64,000 bases of DNA from Actinomycetospora callitridis. GTDB lineage: Bacteria > Actinomycetota > Actinomycetes > Mycobacteriales > Pseudonocardiaceae. The DNA lies in NCBI RefSeq assembly GCF_028737265.1, contig NZ_JAQZAK010000015.1, positions 1 to 64,000 of the forward strand, written 5' to 3'. Under the pieces are notes generated by a model. It saw only the letters and a list, made by a program, of their open reading frames with translations, ran no database searches and had not been told where the DNA came from. The position numbers and the translations under genes are program-made. Of this stretch, positions 16,328 to 26,051 are shown in pieces. Numbering within the stretch: position 1 is the stretch's first letter; each line of letters starts with the position of its first letter.

Positions 16328-17020
16328 TCAGGCGGCCTCGACGTCCGCGCCCTTGTCCTTGAGCGTGCTGGCGTAGACGTCCACGTACTCCTGGCCCGAC
16401 AGGCGCTGCACCGCGTCCATGATCTCGTCGGTCATCGCCCGCTCGACCTGGCGGTCGTCGGTGATGCCGGCGTAGCGCGAGAAGTCGAGCGGCTCGCCGA
16501 TGCGGATGCCGATGCGGACCGGGCGCCAGAAGCGGGACCCGACGGGGTTCGCCTGGTCCGTCCCGATCATCGCGACGGGGACGACGGGCACGCCGGCCTC
16601 GAGCGCCATGCGCGCCACCCCGGTGCGGCCCTTGAACAGCCGGCCGTCGGGCGAGCGCGTGCCCTCGGGGTAGATGCCGAACAGCCGGCCCTCGCGCAGC
16701 ACGCCGATGCCGGTGTCGAGCGCCGCGCGCGCCGCACGCCCGTTGCCGCGCTCGATCGGGACCTGGCCCATGCCGGTGAAGAACCACCGCTTGAGGGTGC
16801 CGAGCACGCCGGGCTGCGTGAAGTACTCCGCCTTGGCGGGGAAGGCCATCCGGCGCGGCACCATCAGGGGCAGGACGAAGGAGTCGAGCACCGCGAGGTG
16901 GTTGGACGCGACCAGCGCGCCACCCCGCCGCGGCAGGTTCTCCGCCCCCACCACGCGCGGACGGAACGCCACGCGCATGAGCGGGCCGAGCAGCACCCAC
17001 TTCATGATCCAGTACAGCAC
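16328..17020 (-). CDS. lysophospholipid (1-acyl-glycerol-3-phosphate) acyltransferase
   Basis: A 230-residue PlsC-family acyltransferase, equivalent to Rv2182c. The catalytic HX4D box is NHLAVLDS (His41, Asp46), the substrate-binding box is YPEGTRSPDG (EGTRS 119-123), and VPVVPVAMIGT is the last family block. A hydrophobic N-terminus (WIMKWVLLGPLM) suggests membrane association. It transfers an acyl chain from acyl-CoA to a lysophospholipid; the exact acceptor is not decided by sequence. The GTG at 17020 has GGGAG 7 bp upstream, which decides it against much longer frames. Confidence 0.9.
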   Translation of the reverse strand: MLYWIMKWVLLGPLMRVAFRPRVVGAENLPRRGGALVASNHLAVLDSFVLPLMVPRRMAFPAKAEYFTQPGVLGTLKRWFFTGMGQVPIERGNGRAARAALDTGIGVLREGRLFGIYPEGTRSPDGRLFKGRTGVARMALEAGVPVVPVAMIGTDQANPVGSRFWRPVRIGIRIGEPLDFSRYAGITDDRQVERAMTDEIMDAVQRLSGQEYVDVYASTLKDKGADVEAA

Positions 17021-17232
17021 TCGCGCTCCCGTCCGACCGCCCTCGTCGCTGGGGGCGAGCGTAGGGCCCGCCCGCGGCCCGACACAGTCCCGGCGCCACC
17101 CGTCACACGACCCGATCGGCCCCCTCGGAGGCCCGGCGATCATGCGAACGGCCGCCCGCGACCCCGTCGGGTGGACCGCCCGGCGCGACACGGGCACCAC
17201 CGCGTGACCCGGGCGTGTGGGACATGCCACGA

Positions 17233-17238
17233 TAGGGT
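17233..17238 (+). promoter_or_regulatory. -10 hexamer before the esterase gene
   Basis: TAGGGT, implying a leader of about 65 nt ending in a strong ribosome site (GGAGGATCC before the GTG at 17311). The rest of the divergent region 17021-17310 shows nothing else. Confidence 0.4.
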
Positions 17239-17310
17239 TCCCGATCCGCTCCCACCGCCTCGTGCGGTCCCTGTGCCGCGCCGCCCACGCCGTTCGTCGG
17301 AGGATCCACC

Positions 17311-18129
17311 GTGCCCGTCCTGCCCGGAGCCGAGCCCTTCGTCTCCGATCCCGGCGACGGCTCGCGCGAGATCGGCGTGGTGCTCAGCCACGGGCTCACC
17401 GGCACGCCGCAGAGCATGCGGGCGTGGGGCGAGTTCCTGGCCTCCGACGGCATCGGCGTGCGCGGGCCCCGCCTGCCGGGCCACGGCACGCGCTGGCAGG
17501 ACCTCAACCGCACCCGCTGGACCGACTGGTACGGCGAGGTCGAGCGCGCCGTCGACGACCTCCGTCGCGAGTACCGGTCGGTGTTCGTGTTCGGGCAGTC
17601 GATGGGCGGCACGCTCACGCTGCGCCTCGCGCAGGAGCGCGGGGACGACCTCGCGGGCATCGCGCTGGTCAACCCGTCGGTCACGACGCTGCGCAAGGAC
17701 GCGACGATCGCGCCCTACATCCAGTGGATCGTGCCCTTCGTGCCGGGCGTCGCGAACGACATCAAGAAGCCCGGCGTCACCGAGCTGGCCTACGACCGCC
17801 TGCCGACGCGCGCCGTGGTGTCGCTGACGACGCTCTGGCGCCTCGTGCGCGCCGATCTCGAACGGGTGCGCCTGCCCGTCCTGCTGTTCCACTCCCCCAC
17901 CGACCACGTGGTGGAGCCGGTCAACAGCACCCTCGTCCTCCAGGGCATCTCCTCGCACGACGTCACCGACGTGGTGCTCGACGACAGCCACCACGTGGCC
18001 ACCCTCGACAACGACGCCCCGAGGATCTTCTCCGACAGCCTGGCCTTCGTCCGTCGCGTGCACGACGACCGCATCGGCGGATCGCACGCCACGGACACCG
18101 CCGTCGCCACCCCAGGGACCCCCGCATGA
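17311..18129 (+). CDS. carboxylesterase / monoacylglycerol lipase-like hydrolase
   Basis: A 272-residue alpha/beta hydrolase of the Est30/monoacylglycerol lipase type. The oxyanion loop is LSHGLTGTPQSM, the nucleophile elbow GQSMGG (Ser97), the Asp lies in FHSPTDHVV and the His in LDDSHHVATLD. No signal peptide, so cytoplasmic. The GTG start follows GGAGG with good spacing. It lies back to back with the acyltransferase, so a lipid substrate is plausible but not shown. Its ATGA overlap with the next gene means coupled translation. Confidence 0.85.
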   Translation: MPVLPGAEPFVSDPGDGSREIGVVLSHGLTGTPQSMRAWGEFLASDGIGVRGPRLPGHGTRWQDLNRTRWTDWYGEVERAVDDLRREYRSVFVFGQSMGGTLTLRLAQERGDDLAGIALVNPSVTTLRKDATIAPYIQWIVPFVPGVANDIKKPGVTELAYDRLPTRAVVSLTTLWRLVRADLERVRLPVLLFHSPTDHVVEPVNSTLVLQGISSHDVTDVVLDDSHHVATLDNDAPRIFSDSLAFVRRVHDDRIGGSHATDTAVATPGTPA

Positions 18130-18734
18130 CCGCGCCCGAGCCGGACGAGACCCGCCCCGACCCCGCGGACAGCGGCGTCGGCGATCCCCACCGTCCCGGC
18201 GTGCCGGACGACATCGACGCGGCCTTCGCCTCGATCGTCGCCGACTGGGCGGCCACCGGGGCCCCCCGATGGCCGGACGAGGTGCCCGACCCGGACGACG
18301 CGTCGGGCCGGGAACACCCGTCCACCGGGCTCGGCACCGCGACGCCCCCCGGCGGCCAGCGCCGGCCGCGCGACACGTTCGACGCCGACGTCCCCCGCCC
18401 CGCCGCGCGTCCGGGTGCCACCCCGCCCGCTCAGGACCCGCCTGCGCGCGACGTGCCCCGCGCCTCGCCGAAGCCGGCCCACGACGAGCACTTCGTGCCC
18501 CCGGAGCCCCCTCCGCTGCCGCGCCTCGGCGTGAGCAGCCTGCTCGGGCTCGGCCTGCTGATCGTCGGGGTCGTGCTGCTCGCCGTCCCGGGCCTGCTCG
18601 GCGGGCCCGTCGGCCTCGGCATCGTGCCCGGGCTGCTGGCGATGACCGCCGGCCTCGGGTGGCTCGTGTTCGGCCTGCGCCGCGGGCGCGACGCGGGCGC
18701 CGGCGACGGCTCCGACGACGGCGCGATCCTCTAG
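18126..18734 (+). CDS. small membrane protein with disordered head
   Basis: A 202-residue protein. Residues 1-120 are acidic and Pro-rich without predicted fold. HFVPPEPPPLPRL (about 122) is a motif common to actinobacterial proteins of this kind. Two hydrophobic helices follow (LLGLGLLIVGVVLLAVPGLL and GIVPGLLAMTAGLGWLVFGL), then a short charged tail. Function unknown. Coupled to the esterase gene by ATGA. The end is unusual: its TAG and the TAG of the convergent kinase gene share the palindrome CTAG at 18731-18734. Confidence 0.75.
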   Translation: MTAPEPDETRPDPADSGVGDPHRPGVPDDIDAAFASIVADWAATGAPRWPDEVPDPDDASGREHPSTGLGTATPPGGQRRPRDTFDADVPRPAARPGATPPAQDPPARDVPRASPKPAHDEHFVPPEPPPLPRLGVSSLLGLGLLIVGVVLLAVPGLLGGPVGLGIVPGLLAMTAGLGWLVFGLRRGRDAGAGDGSDDGAIL

Positions 18735-19672
18735 ACGCCCGACCGCTCGCGGGCGTCGAGGGCGGCGCCCACCATCCCGGCCCGACCGCCCAGCGTCGCG
18801 GGCCGGATCTCGGCCGGCCGGCGGTGCGCTCCCCCGGTGACCTCCTCGGCGTAGCGGCGGCGCGCCTGGTCCAGGAACAGGGTCGACGACGCGGACACCT
18901 CGCCGCCCACCACGACGACGTCGGGGTCGAAGACGTCGGCGACCAGGGACAGCGCCTGCCCGAGCCAGTCGGCGAACTCGTCGACGACCCGCCCGGCCAG
19001 CACGTCGCCCGCCTCGGCGGCCCGGGCCACGTCCCAGCCGGTGATCGGCTGCGCGCGCTCCCACGGCGCCCGCAGCACCGAGAACTCCTCGGTGTCGGCG
19101 ACGAGCTCCTCCGCCGAGCGCCCCAGCGCGGTCCCGCTGCAGTAGCGCTCGAGGCAGCCACGCTTGCCGCACGGGCAGGGCCGGCCGCCCCGGACGACCG
19201 TGAGGTGCCCGAGCTCGGGGGCGACGCCGTGGGCCCCGCGGAACACGGCCCCGTCGACCAGCAGGGCCGCGCCGATCCCGGTGCCGAGGGCGACGAGGAC
19301 GGCCACCCGGGCGCCCGCGGCCGCGCCGACCCGGTGCTCGGCCAGCCCCGCCGCGTTCGCGTCGTGCTCGATCACCACGGGCAGCTCGAGGCGGGCGGCC
19401 AGCCGTTCGGCCACGGGGTCGTCGCGCCACGGCAGGTGGGCGCCGAACGCCACGGTGCGCCGGTCCGGGTCGACGAACCCGGCGATCGCCAGCCCGACCG
19501 CGCCGACGTGGTGCTGCTCGGTGAGACCGCGGACGAGGTCGACGATCGCGTCGTCGAGGCCGGCGGCGTCGCGGGCCGTGGGCGTCGCCGCGGTGGCGAT
19601 GACGGTGCCGTCGGCGTCGATCACCCCGGCGCGCACCGAGGTGCCGCCGATGTCGACCCCGACGGTCAGCAC
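18731..19672 (-). CDS. ROK-family sugar kinase (glucokinase-like)
   Basis: A 313-residue ROK kinase. VGVDIGGTSVRAG is the ATP phosphate loop, EHDANAAGLAE supplies the catalytic Asp (104), and ELGH plus the zinc site CPCGKRGCLE (166-175) define the family. No DNA-binding head is present, so it is a kinase and not a ROK repressor. Glucose or another hexose is the likely substrate. Its start lies inside the end of the upstream gene (7-nt overlap), making it the last gene of the SRPBCC-ArsA-His/Cys protein operon. Confidence 0.9.
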   Translation of the reverse strand: MLTVGVDIGGTSVRAGVIDADGTVIATAATPTARDAAGLDDAIVDLVRGLTEQHHVGAVGLAIAGFVDPDRRTVAFGAHLPWRDDPVAERLAARLELPVVIEHDANAAGLAEHRVGAAAGARVAVLVALGTGIGAALLVDGAVFRGAHGVAPELGHLTVVRGGRPCPCGKRGCLERYCSGTALGRSAEELVADTEEFSVLRAPWERAQPITGWDVARAAEAGDVLAGRVVDEFADWLGQALSLVADVFDPDVVVVGGEVSASSTLFLDQARRRYAEEVTGGAHRRPAEIRPATLGGRAGMVGAALDARERSGV

Positions 19673-20700
19673 GGGGTGTCGCCGGCGGACTCCCCGTCCC
19701 CCTCTGTCCGGTCTGTCCGGTCTGTCCGGCCGGAGCGCGCGGGCCGCCGGATGGCGATGCGCTGCACCGACGGCCGCGGCACGGCGGCGGGCGGGCCGGC
19801 AGCGGGCGGAGCGGCAGCGGGCGGAGCGGTCGGGCGCGCGGGCCGCCCGGGGGGCGGGGCCGGCGCCTCGGGGGCGGTCCGCTCGGGTCCAGCGGTGGCG
19901 GGCGGTGGTCCGGAGGCGACACTCGGGCGCCGGGGCGCCGGGCGGGGTCCGCCACCCGGGGGACGCGGCCCGGGCGGGGGTGCGGCGCCGCGGGATGCGG
20001 CCGGGCCGGTCGGCCCGGTGGCGGTCGGGCCGGTGGTGGTCGGCCCGGTGGCGGTCGGGCCGGTGGCGGGCGCGTCGGTGGTCGAGGGCTCCCGGAACGC
20101 GGCCGAGCGCGGCGACGACCGGCGGATCGGCACACGCCGGCCGTGGGCGCGCGAGCCCGCCGGGGTCGGGGCCGGCCGGGGGCTCTCGGGCTCCGGGGTC
20201 GGCGGTCCAGGGATGTCGGGCTCGTCGACCCCGGCCGCGTCCCCGGGGACGGGGTCGGGCGCACCCGTGCCCCACCCGTCCCACGCGCCCCACTCGGCGG
20301 GCCAGCCGGGCGGTGGGGGTGGCGTCGTGGATGCCGCCGGCTCCGTCGCGGTGTGGTGCCCGTGGTGGTGGCCGTGCTGGTGCCCGTGCGAGGGGTCCTG
20401 GTGCGCCTGCACCATCAGCCGCAGCAGGGCCATCAGCGCCGTGGCGTGCTCGGTGAGGCGGGCGGTCAGCTCGGGCTGCTCGCCCCGGAACGCGGCGACG
20501 AGCGCGCAGATGGGGCACCAGGTGCACGGCCCGGGGCTCTGGGACGGGCGCGCCGACGCCGCCCCGGGGTCCGGCATCCCGGCGTCGAGCCCGTCGACCC
20601 GCGTCCCGAGCCAGTCGAGCAGCGCGGACGCCGTGGCCCGCGCCTCGTCCGTGAGGTGGTCCCGGTCGGCGCGCCCGAACCCGCCCTGGGGCCCGGTCAC
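19666..20700 (-). CDS. His/Cys-rich DUF5304-like protein with long Pro-rich tail
   Basis: A 344-residue protein. The folded part (about 1-100) begins TGPQGGFG, contains CTWCPICALVAAFRGEQPE (a CxxCxxC cluster near residue 60) and a helix ending LRLMVQAHQDPS. It looks like DUF5304, which is found beside ArsA-type genes in actinobacteria. Next comes HGHQHGHHHGHH, a likely metal-binding run. The remaining 220 residues are low-complexity Pro/Ala/Thr with repeated GPTATGPT. Its GTG overlaps the ArsA stop (GTGA), so the two are coupled. Metal or Fe-S binding is inference; the role is unknown. Confidence 0.7.
   Translation of the reverse strand: MTGPQGGFGRADRDHLTDEARATASALLDWLGTRVDGLDAGMPDPGAASARPSQSPGPCTWCPICALVAAFRGEQPELTARLTEHATALMALLRLMVQAHQDPSHGHQHGHHHGHHTATEPAASTTPPPPPGWPAEWGAWDGWGTGAPDPVPGDAAGVDEPDIPGPPTPEPESPRPAPTPAGSRAHGRRVPIRRSSPRSAAFREPSTTDAPATGPTATGPTTTGPTATGPTGPAASRGAAPPPGPRPPGGGPRPAPRRPSVASGPPPATAGPERTAPEAPAPPPGRPARPTAPPAAAPPAAGPPAAVPRPSVQRIAIRRPARSGRTDRTDRTEGDGESAGDTPC
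20011..20070. repeat. 30-bp direct repeat inside the DUF5304-like gene
   Basis: Two near-identical 30-bp units (20011-20040 and 20041-20070), preceded by a partial unit, encode the repeated Thr-Gly-Pro-Thr-Ala stretch. Such units can change in number by slippage. Confidence 0.75.
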
Positions 20701-21929
20701 GTCATCCACACGGAGCGGTCGGGGCGGAAGACCACCGAGAGCAGGTCGTCGGAGAGGTCGGCACCCGTGACCTCGCAGCGCCGGAGCACGGGCGGCAGGG
20801 CCACGGCGCGGCGGCGGCCGTCGACCGTCACCGCCAGCTCGTCGCCGATACGGGCGAGATCCACCTCGGCCTCCCCGATCCCCGAGACGTGCAGGTCGAG
20901 CACGAACTCGCTCTCGGGCTGCGTGCCGGTGCCCGCGGTCCGCCGCACCGCGACGAGCGCGCGCCCGACCGGCCCGTCGAGCGGGTCGTCGTCGCCGTAG
21001 AGGGTGTCGGCGAGCACCGCGAGGGCGTCGACACCGACGGGCTCGCCGGCGTGGTGGGGCACCCGACGCACGGGCACGTCCCCGCCGGCACCGACGAGGT
21101 CGGCGAGCACCGCCTCCTGCTCCGCCCGCCGCGCGCGCACCCACGTCGCGGCCTCGCCGCGTCCCTTGCCGGCGTCGGGGACCAGCCGGTTGGCCACCAT
21201 CCCGTCGACGTGCAGCCCGTGCAGGGCGAGGGCGGTGAGGGTGCGCCGGGTCTCGGCCGCGACCACGCGCTCGGGGGTCAGCACGAGGCGGATGGTCGTC
21301 GTGCGGTGGTCGGCGAGCAGGGCCCGCAGGCCCGCGAGCTGCTCGGCGAGGCGGGACAGCGAGGCCGCGGCGGCGTCCCACCGGGCCACGGTCGCGCTGC
21401 TGCCGGCGATCCCGGCGAGGACGCCGCGCACCGCCCGGCGGTGGGTCGGGAACAGGCGCTCCAGGTAGGAGCCCAGCGCCTCGGGCAGCGCGAGCAGCCG
21501 CAGCGTCTCCGCCGTGGGACCGCAGTCGACGACCACGACCTCCCACGGCCCGTCGACCGTCGCCCGGCGGACGTCCTCGAGCGCGAGGAGCTCCTCGACG
21601 CCGGGCAGGACGGTCAGCTCGTCGGCGACCATCTCGTCGACCCCGGCGCCGGCGAGCAGGGTGCGGAGCTGGGTGCGCAGCGGCTCCCACGCCTCGTCGA
21701 CGAGCGCGCGGGTATCGATGTGCGCCGCGAACAGACCCGGGAAGGTGTCGGGGGCGATCTCGGCAGGGGTGCCGTCGAGGGACACGGCGAAGGCGTCCCC
21801 GAGGGAGTGGGCGGGGTCCGCCGACAGGGCCAGCACCTTGCGCCCGGCCCGCGCGAGCGCCACCGCCGTCGCCGCGGCCGTGGTGGTCTTCCCGACCCCA
21901 CCCTTGCCGGTGAACAGCAGGACCCGCAC
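20697..21929 (-). CDS. ArsA/GET3-type ATPase
   Basis: A 410-residue ATPase like Rv2184c. Deviant Walker A KGGVGKTT (9-16), A' region VLALSADPAHSLGDAF, and VVVVDCGPTAETLRLL as Walker B/switch. The C-terminal 80 residues form a beta-rich domain (ESEFVLDLHVSGIGEAEVDL) seen in actinobacterial and plant-type members. There is no arsenic-efflux gene nearby, so arsenite transport is unlikely; targeting of a membrane or client protein is the family alternative. Its GTG overlaps the stop of the SRPBCC gene by one base and its stop overlaps the next gene. Confidence 0.88.
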   Translation of the reverse strand: MRVLLFTGKGGVGKTTTAAATAVALARAGRKVLALSADPAHSLGDAFAVSLDGTPAEIAPDTFPGLFAAHIDTRALVDEAWEPLRTQLRTLLAGAGVDEMVADELTVLPGVEELLALEDVRRATVDGPWEVVVVDCGPTAETLRLLALPEALGSYLERLFPTHRRAVRGVLAGIAGSSATVARWDAAAASLSRLAEQLAGLRALLADHRTTTIRLVLTPERVVAAETRRTLTALALHGLHVDGMVANRLVPDAGKGRGEAATWVRARRAEQEAVLADLVGAGGDVPVRRVPHHAGEPVGVDALAVLADTLYGDDDPLDGPVGRALVAVRRTAGTGTQPESEFVLDLHVSGIGEAEVDLARIGDELAVTVDGRRRAVALPPVLRRCEVTGADLSDDLLSVVFRPDRSVWMT

Positions 21930-22357
21930 TAGCCCTCCACGCGGCGCTTCAGCCCGGTCAGTGCCTGATCCATGATCCGCTTCTCGGCGCGGCGCTTGAG
22001 CATGCCCGGCAGCGGGACGCTGAGGTCCACCGACAGCGTGTACGTGACCTCCGTCGTCCCCCCGTCCTCGGCCAGGCGGTAGCGGCCCCGCTGGGAGCGC
22101 TGCATCTGGCCCGACACCAGATCCCAGGTGACGCCGTCGTCCACCCAGTCGTAGGCCAGCACGTAGGTGTCCTTGATCGGCCCGGCGTCGAGCGAGAAGC
22201 GGACCTGCTCGGGCCGTCCCTCGTCGTCGTGGGTGAGCACCGTGGCCGCGGTGATCGAGTCCGCCCACTCGGGATAGGCGTCGAAATCGGCGATGACCCC
22301 GAGGACGTCGGGGGCCGGCGCCGCGATCGTGATGGATTGCGTCGACTCGTCGGCCAT
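21929..22357 (-). CDS. SRPBCC-family protein (TB16.3/Rv2185c type)
   Basis: A 142-residue START-like protein. The N-terminus STQSITIAAPAPDVLGVIAD, AYPEWADS and the amphipathic C-terminal helix (MLKRRAEKRIMDQALTGLKR) fit polyketide cyclase/lipid-binding SRPBCC proteins and match Rv2185c in position. It probably binds a hydrophobic ligand, identity unknown. TAGCCT (22366-22371, reverse) lies 8 bp before the ATG with no ribosome site. First gene of the ArsA operon. Confidence 0.88.
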   Translation of the reverse strand: MADESTQSITIAAPAPDVLGVIADFDAYPEWADSITAATVLTHDDEGRPEQVRFSLDAGPIKDTYVLAYDWVDDGVTWDLVSGQMQRSQRGRYRLAEDGGTTEVTYTLSVDLSVPLPGMLKRRAEKRIMDQALTGLKRRVEG

Positions 22358-22365
22358 GGCGCGAA

Positions 22366-22371
22366 AGGCTA
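22366..22371 (-). promoter_or_regulatory. -10 hexamer of the SRPBCC-ArsA operon (leaderless)
   Basis: TAGCCT, 8 bp before the ATG at 22357. Confidence 0.5.
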
Positions 22372-22442
22372 CCGCCGCGCCCCCGGCGGGCGGCACGCGC
22401 CGTGCGGCCGGGGACATGACCCGTGACCCCTGCCTCACCCCG

Positions 22443-22847
22443 TCACGCGGACGTGACCGGGGACTCCCCGCCGGGCGGCACACCGGGCGGCCGCCCGGCC
22501 TCCAGCCGGTCCTTGAGCGCGAACGCCACGGCCTTCGCGGCCCGCTGGCGGCGCACACCCTCGCGCGTCGCGGCCCGGCGCGAGAGGGGCTCGCCGACGG
22601 GATCGACCCGCAGGAACCAGTGCAGCACCGTGCCGTCGCCGACGGCCTCGAGCCACACCTCCATGCTGCCGGTCCAGGCGTCACCGACGACGCTCCAGCG
22701 CACGCCCTGCGCGCCCCGGTCGGTGAACACCCGCAGCGCGAGGTCCGGCCAGAGCCGGCGCCAGGCGGCGGGGTCGGCGAACTCGGCGGCGAGGCGCTCG
22801 GGGGGCACGGCGAGGAAGGTCTCGTCCACCACGTCCACGGTCGCCAC
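22443..22847 (-). CDS. SRPBCC-family protein (Rv2186c position)
   Basis: A 134-residue protein starting with a GTG. VDETFLAVPPERLAAEFADPAAWRRLW is a shortened START-like opening; MEVWLEAVGDGTVLHWFLRV is the beta-sheet core, and the C-terminal helix (REGVRRQRAAKAVAFALKDRL) closes the fold. It resembles the neighbouring SRPBCC protein and has the same place as Rv2186c. The 85-bp gap to that gene contains the likely promoter of the latter, so the two may be separately expressed. Ligand unknown. Confidence 0.78.
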   Translation of the reverse strand: MATVDVVDETFLAVPPERLAAEFADPAAWRRLWPDLALRVFTDRGAQGVRWSVVGDAWTGSMEVWLEAVGDGTVLHWFLRVDPVGEPLSRRAATREGVRRQRAAKAVAFALKDRLEAGRPPGVPPGGESPVTSA

Positions 22848-22944
22848 GCCGCCAGCGTGACAGGACCCGTGCCGTACGCCGTCCGGGGCTCCGTGGCGAT
22901 GGGTGGGCGGATTGTCCGGCTACCGGGAGGTAGTCCCCCGCGAC

Positions 22945-22950
22945 TATGGT
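22945..22950 (+). promoter_or_regulatory. -10 hexamer of fadD15
   Basis: TATGGT, giving a leader of about 38 nt that contains GGAG before the ATG at 22995. A small inverted repeat CTACC/GGTAG lies just upstream. Confidence 0.45.
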
Positions 22951-22994
22951 CACAGCCGACGCAGCGAGGCGCGCGGGGCAGGAGTTGGAGCGAG

Positions 22995-24791
<1,797 letters not shown>

Positions 24792-24809
24792 GCCGCTTCT
24801 CTGTCGCAA

Positions 24810-24859
24810 CGAACGCGCTGTTCGCTGCCTCTACGCGCGCGAACTCCCCGTTCGCGCGC
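24810..24859. repeat. dispersed palindromic element, copy A; terminator between fadD15 and pimB
   Basis: Left arm CGAACGCGCTGTTCG (24810-24824), spacer with TGCCTCTA, right arm CGAACTCCCCGTTCG (24840-24854). The right half also forms a perfect 10-bp hairpin GCGCGCGAAC/GTTCGCGCGC (24835-24859). It lies between converging genes. It is related to the elements at 38990, 48593 and 48677. Confidence 0.8.
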
Positions 24860-24864
24860 CGGAT

Positions 24865-26010
24865 CTAGCCGGCGGCCAGCGCGCGCAGGCGGGCGGCGCG
24901 GGCGTCCCAGGTCCAGTCGGCGCGCATCCAGCGCCGGCCGGCCTCACCCATCGCGCGCGCGGCGTCGGGGTCGGCGAGCACGCTCGCGAGGGTGTCGGCG
25001 ACGTCGGTGGCGTCGCGGCCGTCGACGAGGCGCCCCGTCTCCCCCGGCCGGACGGTCTCGGGCGCGCCACCGGAGCGCCCGGCGACCACGGGCACCCCGG
25101 CCGCCTGGGCCTCGAGGAGCACGATCCCCAGCCCCTCGACGTCGAGGCCCCCGCCGAGCGTGCGGCAGGGCAGCGCGGAGACGTCGGCCGCGGCGTGGTG
25201 CCCCGCGACCTCGTCGGGGGCCATCGGGCCGGTGAACACCACGTGGTCGGCCACCCCGTGGCAGCGCGCGAGCCGACGCAGCCGGTCGCGGTCGGGCCCG
25301 TCGCCGGCGACCATCAGCGCCGCCCCGGGCACCGCGGTCCGCAGGCGCGGCAGGGCGGCGATCAGCACGTCCTGGCCCTTGCGGCGCACCAGCCGCGACA
25401 CGCACACCACGAGCGGGCGCTGCCCCAGCCCGTGTCGGCGGCGGATCGCCTCGCGGGCGCCGGGGTCGGGCCGGAACCGGGCGGTGTCGATGCCCGACGG
25501 CAGCGGCTCGAGGGCGGCCTCCGGGCCGAGGGCCGGCGCGATGCGGCCGCGTGTGTAGCGGCTGACGGTGGTGACGACGTCGCAGTCGCCCCCGATGCGC
25601 CGCAGCGCCTGGCGGCTGCCCGGCAGCATCGACCAGCCGACCTCGTGTCCGTGGGTGCTCGCGAGCACCCGACGGGCGCCGCGGCGCCGCAGCGCCGGCG
25701 CCATCAGCCCGAGCGGCGCCGCCGCCCCGAACCACACGGTCTCGATGCCGTGGGAGCGCACGAGCTCCCCGGCCCGCCGGGTGGCGCCGGGCGTCGGCAG
25801 CATCATCGTGGTCGGCAGGCGGTGCACCTCGAAGGGCTGCGCCGCGTCGAACGTCCGGCACGCCTCGACGGCCTCCGGCGAGCGCGCCCAGGTGGACGCG
25901 AGCACCACCAGCTCCTCGGGCGGCAGATGCGTGGCGAGGGCGTGGAGGTAGGACTGGATCCCGCCGGGCCGGGGCGGGAAGTCGTTGGTGACCAGCAGCG
26001 TGCGCGCCAC
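24865..26010 (-). CDS. pimB: GDP-mannose-dependent phosphatidylinositol monomannoside mannosyltransferase
   Basis: A 381-residue GT-B glycosyltransferase (GT4), equivalent to PimB' (Rv2188c). It adds the second mannose to phosphatidylinositol mannoside at the inner face of the membrane. NDFPPRPGGIQSYLHAL is the acceptor-domain glycine loop, VSRLVRRKGQDVLI opens the donor domain and EGLGIVLLEAQAAGVPVV carries the family Glu pair. It starts with a GTG at 26010. Its presence implies PIM-type glycolipids in the envelope. Confidence 0.92.
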   Translation of the reverse strand: MARTLLVTNDFPPRPGGIQSYLHALATHLPPEELVVLASTWARSPEAVEACRTFDAAQPFEVHRLPTTMMLPTPGATRRAGELVRSHGIETVWFGAAAPLGLMAPALRRRGARRVLASTHGHEVGWSMLPGSRQALRRIGGDCDVVTTVSRYTRGRIAPALGPEAALEPLPSGIDTARFRPDPGAREAIRRRHGLGQRPLVVCVSRLVRRKGQDVLIAALPRLRTAVPGAALMVAGDGPDRDRLRRLARCHGVADHVVFTGPMAPDEVAGHHAAADVSALPCRTLGGGLDVEGLGIVLLEAQAAGVPVVAGRSGGAPETVRPGETGRLVDGRDATDVADTLASVLADPDAARAMGEAGRRWMRADWTWDARAARLRALAAG

Positions 26011-26051
26011 CGCGGGAGCGTGTCACGGGCCCCCGCGCGCCCCGCGACGGG

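Noticed and set aside
20697..21929. Arsenite efflux ATPase
   Set aside because: No arsB, arsR or arsD nearby, and family members at this position in actinobacteria are not arsenic pumps.
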